Part shown: piece by piece, positions 60,333 to 64,000 of the stretch
Position numbering within the stretch: position 1 is the first letter of the stretch
Layout: every line of letters begins with the position of its first letter
Assembly (NCBI RefSeq): GCF_958295425.1
Contig: NC_081150.1
Location: 7,191,001-7,255,000, forward strand
Reading direction: 5' to 3'
DNA length: 64,000 bases
DNA from: Solea solea
Lineage: Eukaryota; Chordata; Actinopteri; Pleuronectiformes; Soleidae
The notes under the pieces: model-generated
Seen by the model: the letters and a program-made list of their open reading frames with translations, nothing else
Told to the model about the DNA's origin: nothing
Databases searched by the model: none
Translations under genes and position numbers: made by a program

Positions 60333-63300
60333 GTAAGTAGGAAATACAGACTTTTGTCTCTTATCTTGAAACAAAACAATGGTGTTTGTTCCCCGTAAAC
60401 CCCGTTCAGACTTAATATTACCATCTGTCCTTAGTCATCCAATCAAAGGCATGCAAAGGCGTGAACTATCCCAATCCATCCCATCACAGAAACCACATTT
60501 TGAGGTGGTTTTAAAATGCATGTAACCACATTCCTGGGCTGTATGAATACAATTACAATGGTTACAATGGATTGGGGACACCTCTGCAGCTGACAACGCT
60601 ACGCTATTCAGTGCCATTGTTTTGAGTCCTAATGTCCACGACTTGTGACTCTGAGTCTGATTTAACTATTGAATGCAGAAGGACTTTGGAGATGAGGACT
60701 TTTCAATTGTTAAAGACTGTTTTTCTGTTGTCACATTCTTGTAGTGCTGTATTTTCAAATATTTAAGGCGTTGTAAACAATTAATGAGTATATCAGTATA
60801 GCTGTGTTTTGTACTTTCTGGGATGACCGAACCACTGAGGAATATTAGCTGCTCCACCTCTAACCTGTGAGCGACTACACTGTTCAGGTCAGAGAGAACA
60901 ACCCCTGCCTCTGTCGGTGTTTTTTTCTGTTTTTGTATCCCAACTGGAACCACAGCCTGACGCAATTAATATCAGCAGCTGTAACCATGGTCACTGGTCG
61001 CTGGTTTTCCCCGATCACAGACACTTGCAGGGTGAATGAGTGTTTATACACCCAACTGACAGAGCCAGAACCAGAACTGGCCGTCATCTTAAAAAATACT
61101 GTACGTCCTGCTTCTGTGACGCGGCTGCTCGGCGGCACACGCAGCTGAACACAGGGAAAGAAGGAAAAAAAAGTCAGAAAAGGCACACATCTAAAGTTGA
61201 GAAGTCATAATTAATGACAGAATGCGAGTAAAACGGAAGAGCAGCACCATAACGATAGAAGTTTACTCACAAGAAATGATTTTCTTCTACATGCATTTAA
61301 TGGCCTTGATGGCTCTTTGGCCTGGATTTATTTTTCTATTAAAATTAAGTGCATAAAGTGTGCAAGTGCAAGTTATTAAACAAAAGTGTCTGGATGTAAA
61401 TATGCTACCTTTTATGTTAACTGTAAATGAATTACGTGATCAAGTATAATGTGAATACCAGGTCTGAACGGGGGCCCACATCATCATCATCATCATCATC
61501 ATCATCTACTGACTCATTCCACAAACTGTTTCTCTCTTATGTAAATATCATTGTCATGTTAATCTGGAATAACAGAGAATGTTGTAATGAGCACATTTAG
61601 CATTTTCAATATGATTTGAAGTAGGTAGAGTATTTTTCCCCGCTCGGTGGTAAGTCCGTCGTTATTCCGGCTCATTTTGCTTCACTCGTCTTTTAGACTG
61701 AACTTGAGATTCCTTTGTTCCTTTGTTGTGCCTGAAGCGAGTTGTGTGGCTGAACATGTGCGAGTATTTCTGTCGTTTGTTTTCTTTGTTTTCCACAGCT
61801 CAAGGCTCTGACTTAGATATTTTTTGATAAGGAGTAATATTTTTGATATAGATGCCATAAACATACATGCATGTGTATGTTTATAGAGGTTGTTTTTTTA
61901 TTTTAGTTCATCCTTGGAGGAACCATGCAAGACTTTAAGTTGAACGGCTACTGAGTTTATTGTCTGCCAAGGATTTTTTTTATTCTCTTGTATTCTCTGT
62001 CTTTTTACTCGATTATGCAAGTACTGCGCCGCTGTGCATCAAACTTTGTGGAAAGATGCAGCAGGGGTCAGTAAAGAACTCGTTACATTTTTGGTGGTGT
62101 TTTGTTTTTTTTGTGTAACATTTTTCAATAGTACAGCATCATTTTTCAGAGAACATTTGGATCTTGATTTAAATCATCAAAAATGTATGATTTATTTATG
62201 AATACATATAATGTTACATCATCTGTAACAGTATTATGTTATGTCATTTTTGAAAAGTTAATGTTGGCTTTCTGTATATAATAAAAATGTCACTTTTTCC
62301 CTTTTCCAGAGGGATACGCCTCCCCTCAGGGTGACCACAGCCCGTCTCTTCTGGTGTCCCCCTCCCTGCCCATGTCCAGCTGCCCACTGTCCACTGCGCC
62401 CACTTCCACCCAGACTAAACCCCACCTGCTGACCCCCTTGTCAGACCCATCCCAGGCTAGGTTGAAGCTGGCCAGAGAATGTCCTCAGAGCACCAAAACG
62501 TCCAATGGCTCCCTGTCCATAGGCCGCACAAGACTGCCCCAGAAACAGCCGTCGCCGGTGCCAAGCCTGAGCAGCACCAAACAAAAGAAAATCAGCCGCA
62601 GACGTGCCACCAACGGTTGGCGGCCTGTTGGAATGCCCACAGAGAGGGAGGTCTTCATCGCGGTAGGTTGTTTGTGTACAGTCTCCAGATTATACACCCT
62701 AGTGTGTGATTGTACCTGCTTTGCTCTCCTAATCTACATGATTATAGCATGTTTGGAGAAACATGTCAAAAAGAAAAAGTAGGCCGGTGGGAAAAGATAA
62801 TTGTGTTTTGACCACATAGCTTTTTTTTTTTTTTGGTGACAGATTTGTTTTTTTATTCCTCTGCACAGACGACAGCCAGTGCTGAACACAGAATTTACCA
62901 GTTGTCCCTCATTTTGTCTGTCTCGTCGTTATAAACATGGTGACTCAGTAACTCCTGGAAAATGTTTTTTTTTTTTTGTTTTCTTTCAGTTGATGAGAAT
63001 TGATGTGAATTTGAATGTCACCGTGACCTCACACAGCATATTTGCACAGTGTTTGAAGATTTTGATAAATTTGACACCAACTTTTATCTTGGACTCAAAT
63101 GAAACAAATATAGAAGTGCAAGAACTTTGTGTCCTCACATTCCTCTCATTCCTGAAACTGAGATTATATATGTTGGTAATGCTTGGAATGAACCGACCTC
63201 GGTGACCTGATTGCGTGTCGTGACAGTGGCAGTTATGAGTGTTCACTAGTACTGGCATAGAAATGCACCTTTGATGTGTCGTCTTTGACCACATGAGATC

Positions 63301-63897
63301 ACATCAAGCTACTCCCTTCCTGTATTCAAACACACACTGATGTCTTGTCTCTCAGCGATAAAGGGATTTTTTTTTAACAAGTCTGACTGTGTTGATGTGT
63401 GTCTGTGTAAGTGATGGAGAGAAAAGAGAGACGAGAGAAGCTGAGTTAAGTACTGCGTGCCTTGCTGTAACATGGCCTTGTGATTGATCTCTGAAAAACT
63501 TTATTTATTCAAGATTTGGGAGGCAAAAGGTGACTCCGACAACACAGAATGTGATGCTATTTCTCTTTAGTAAATAATAATCCAGTGTCCAGTGTGTCAT
63601 TGTAACATTTTTATGTTCTATCAACACCACAACTCTGGACCAACTTACCATTTAACGACGAGATGGAAATTGGAGTTGTCTTTGTAATGATAATCTGTCC
63701 GTGTGTGCACACCTGTCTGTCTGTCTGCCTGTCTCAGGGAGAAGATGAGACAGCCCTGCGTCAGTGTTATGAAGGAGTGGAGAGGGACGGTGAAGTGATA
63801 CGTGTGAGAGACACTGTGCTGCTACGATCGGGCCCCAGGAAGAAGTCGCTCCCATACGTTGCCAAGATATCATCGCTGTGGGAGGACCCCAAAACGG
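58568..63897 (+). CDS. bahd1: BAHD1, BAH-domain heterochromatin silencer, 5' three coding exons, partial
   Basis: BAHD1 is a nuclear protein that promotes heterochromatin and silencing (HP1, HDAC and MIER partners in mammals) through a C-terminal BAH domain. Coding exons: 58568-60332, 62310-62662 and 63738-63897; phases 1, 0, 1 keep one frame. Start: ATG 58568 gives [16 protein letters not shown], matching human MTHTRRKSLP; the frame opens at a GTG upstream but that is 5'UTR after acceptor CTCTAG at 58547. Conserved pieces: [20 protein letters not shown] (~178), [13 protein letters not shown] (~280), [19 protein letters not shown] (~690). The third exon begins the BAH domain: [20 protein letters not shown] then [13 protein letters not shown], close to human [20 protein letters not shown]. 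The rest of the BAH domain is beyond the right edge. A Lys/Arg-rich stretch near residues 60-95 is unlike the shorter human N-terminus. Confidence 0.95.
60333..62309 (+). other. bahd1: bahd1 intron between first and second coding exons
   Basis: 1977 bp of AT-rich DNA with an (ATC)n microsatellite at 61479-61506 and otherwise no recognisable element or exon. Confidence 0.85.
62310..62662 (+). CDS. bahd1: bahd1 second coding exon
   Basis: Acceptor CTTTTCCAG at 62301-62309; donor GCG then GTAGGT at 62662. It encodes [15 protein letters not shown], a Ser/Pro-rich stretch, [12 protein letters not shown] and the lead into the BAH domain ([10 protein letters not shown]). The TNGW block is shared with human BAHD1 (RRRTNGWVPVG). 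Confidence 0.93.
62663..63737 (+). other. bahd1: bahd1 intron between second and third coding exons
   Basis: 1075 bp. Only T runs near 62821-62834 and 62964-62978 and ordinary intron sequence are visible; the stretch ends in repeated TGTCTGTCTGCC before the acceptor. Confidence 0.85.
63738..63897 (+). CDS. bahd1: bahd1 third coding exon, start of BAH domain
   Basis: Acceptor TGTCTCAG at 63730-63737; donor ACGG then GTAAAG. 53 codons plus one base begin [20 protein letters not shown] and continue through the first BAH strands. The remaining ~60% of the domain is off the window. Confidence 0.93.
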
Positions 63898-64000
63898 GTA
63901 AAGGACACGAGGCGGGGGGAAGATTGTTAAAGATACAGCGTTCTGTGTGCATGGATGGGTGGGTGGATAAAGCTTATGGCCAAGCTTGTTTACCCCTGTG

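Noticed and set aside
62354..62782. 142-aa plus frame running past 62662
   Set aside because: The first part is bahd1 exon 2; the extension reads through the donor GTAGGT into intron.

Overview
The window is vertebrate nuclear DNA, almost certainly from a teleost fish. Genes are split into many short exons with GT-AG borders. There are long (CA)n/(TG)n and (AT)n tracts, several interspersed repeats typical of fish genomes, and protein-coding exons that align from memory with human MAPKBP1, MGA and BAHD1. Species and chromosome cannot be read from the sequence. Repeat style and compactness suggest a percomorph-like fish, but that is inference.

Layout. (1) Positions 1422-12344, minus strand: the first 14 coding exons (590 codons) of mapkbp1, a WD40-repeat JNK-pathway scaffold; the gene runs off the left edge. 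(2) 15087-28413, minus strand: a complete 21-coding-exon model of mga, the MAX partner carrying both a T-box and a bHLH-zipper. My exon borders sum to 7053 nt, exactly 2351 codons including the stop. A non-coding first exon and promoter lie near 31.8 kb. mga and mapkbp1 lie head-to-tail on the same strand, the order I recall for human 15q15.1. (3) 34312-35241, minus strand: an intact single-exon GPCR of 309 aa that looks like a V1R-type fish olfactory receptor (ora family). (4) 58568-63897, plus strand: the first three coding exons of bahd1, a heterochromatin-silencing BAH-domain protein; the gene runs off the right edge with the BAH domain only begun. Two GC-rich candidate first exons for it sit at about 42.1 kb and 53.3 kb, implying a 5-16 kb first intron.

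The remainder is intron and intergenic DNA with transposon remnants: a Tc1/mariner-like MITE and a decayed relative, a tRNA-derived SINE, two further DNA-transposon-like elements with inverted ends, and several tail fragments of common fish retroelements. Microsatellites are frequent.

Functionally, mga and bahd1 both encode chromatin repressors (MGA/MAX in the PRC1.6 complex; BAHD1 as a heterochromatin/H3K27me3 factor). Nothing in the sequence shows that they are co-regulated. No undescribed biological system is visible. The most unusual items are a 207-bp in-frame tandem array in the mga T-box exon, a GC-AG intron in mapkbp1, three virtually identical 169-bp copies in mga intron 1, and a possible alternative-promoter arrangement at bahd1.
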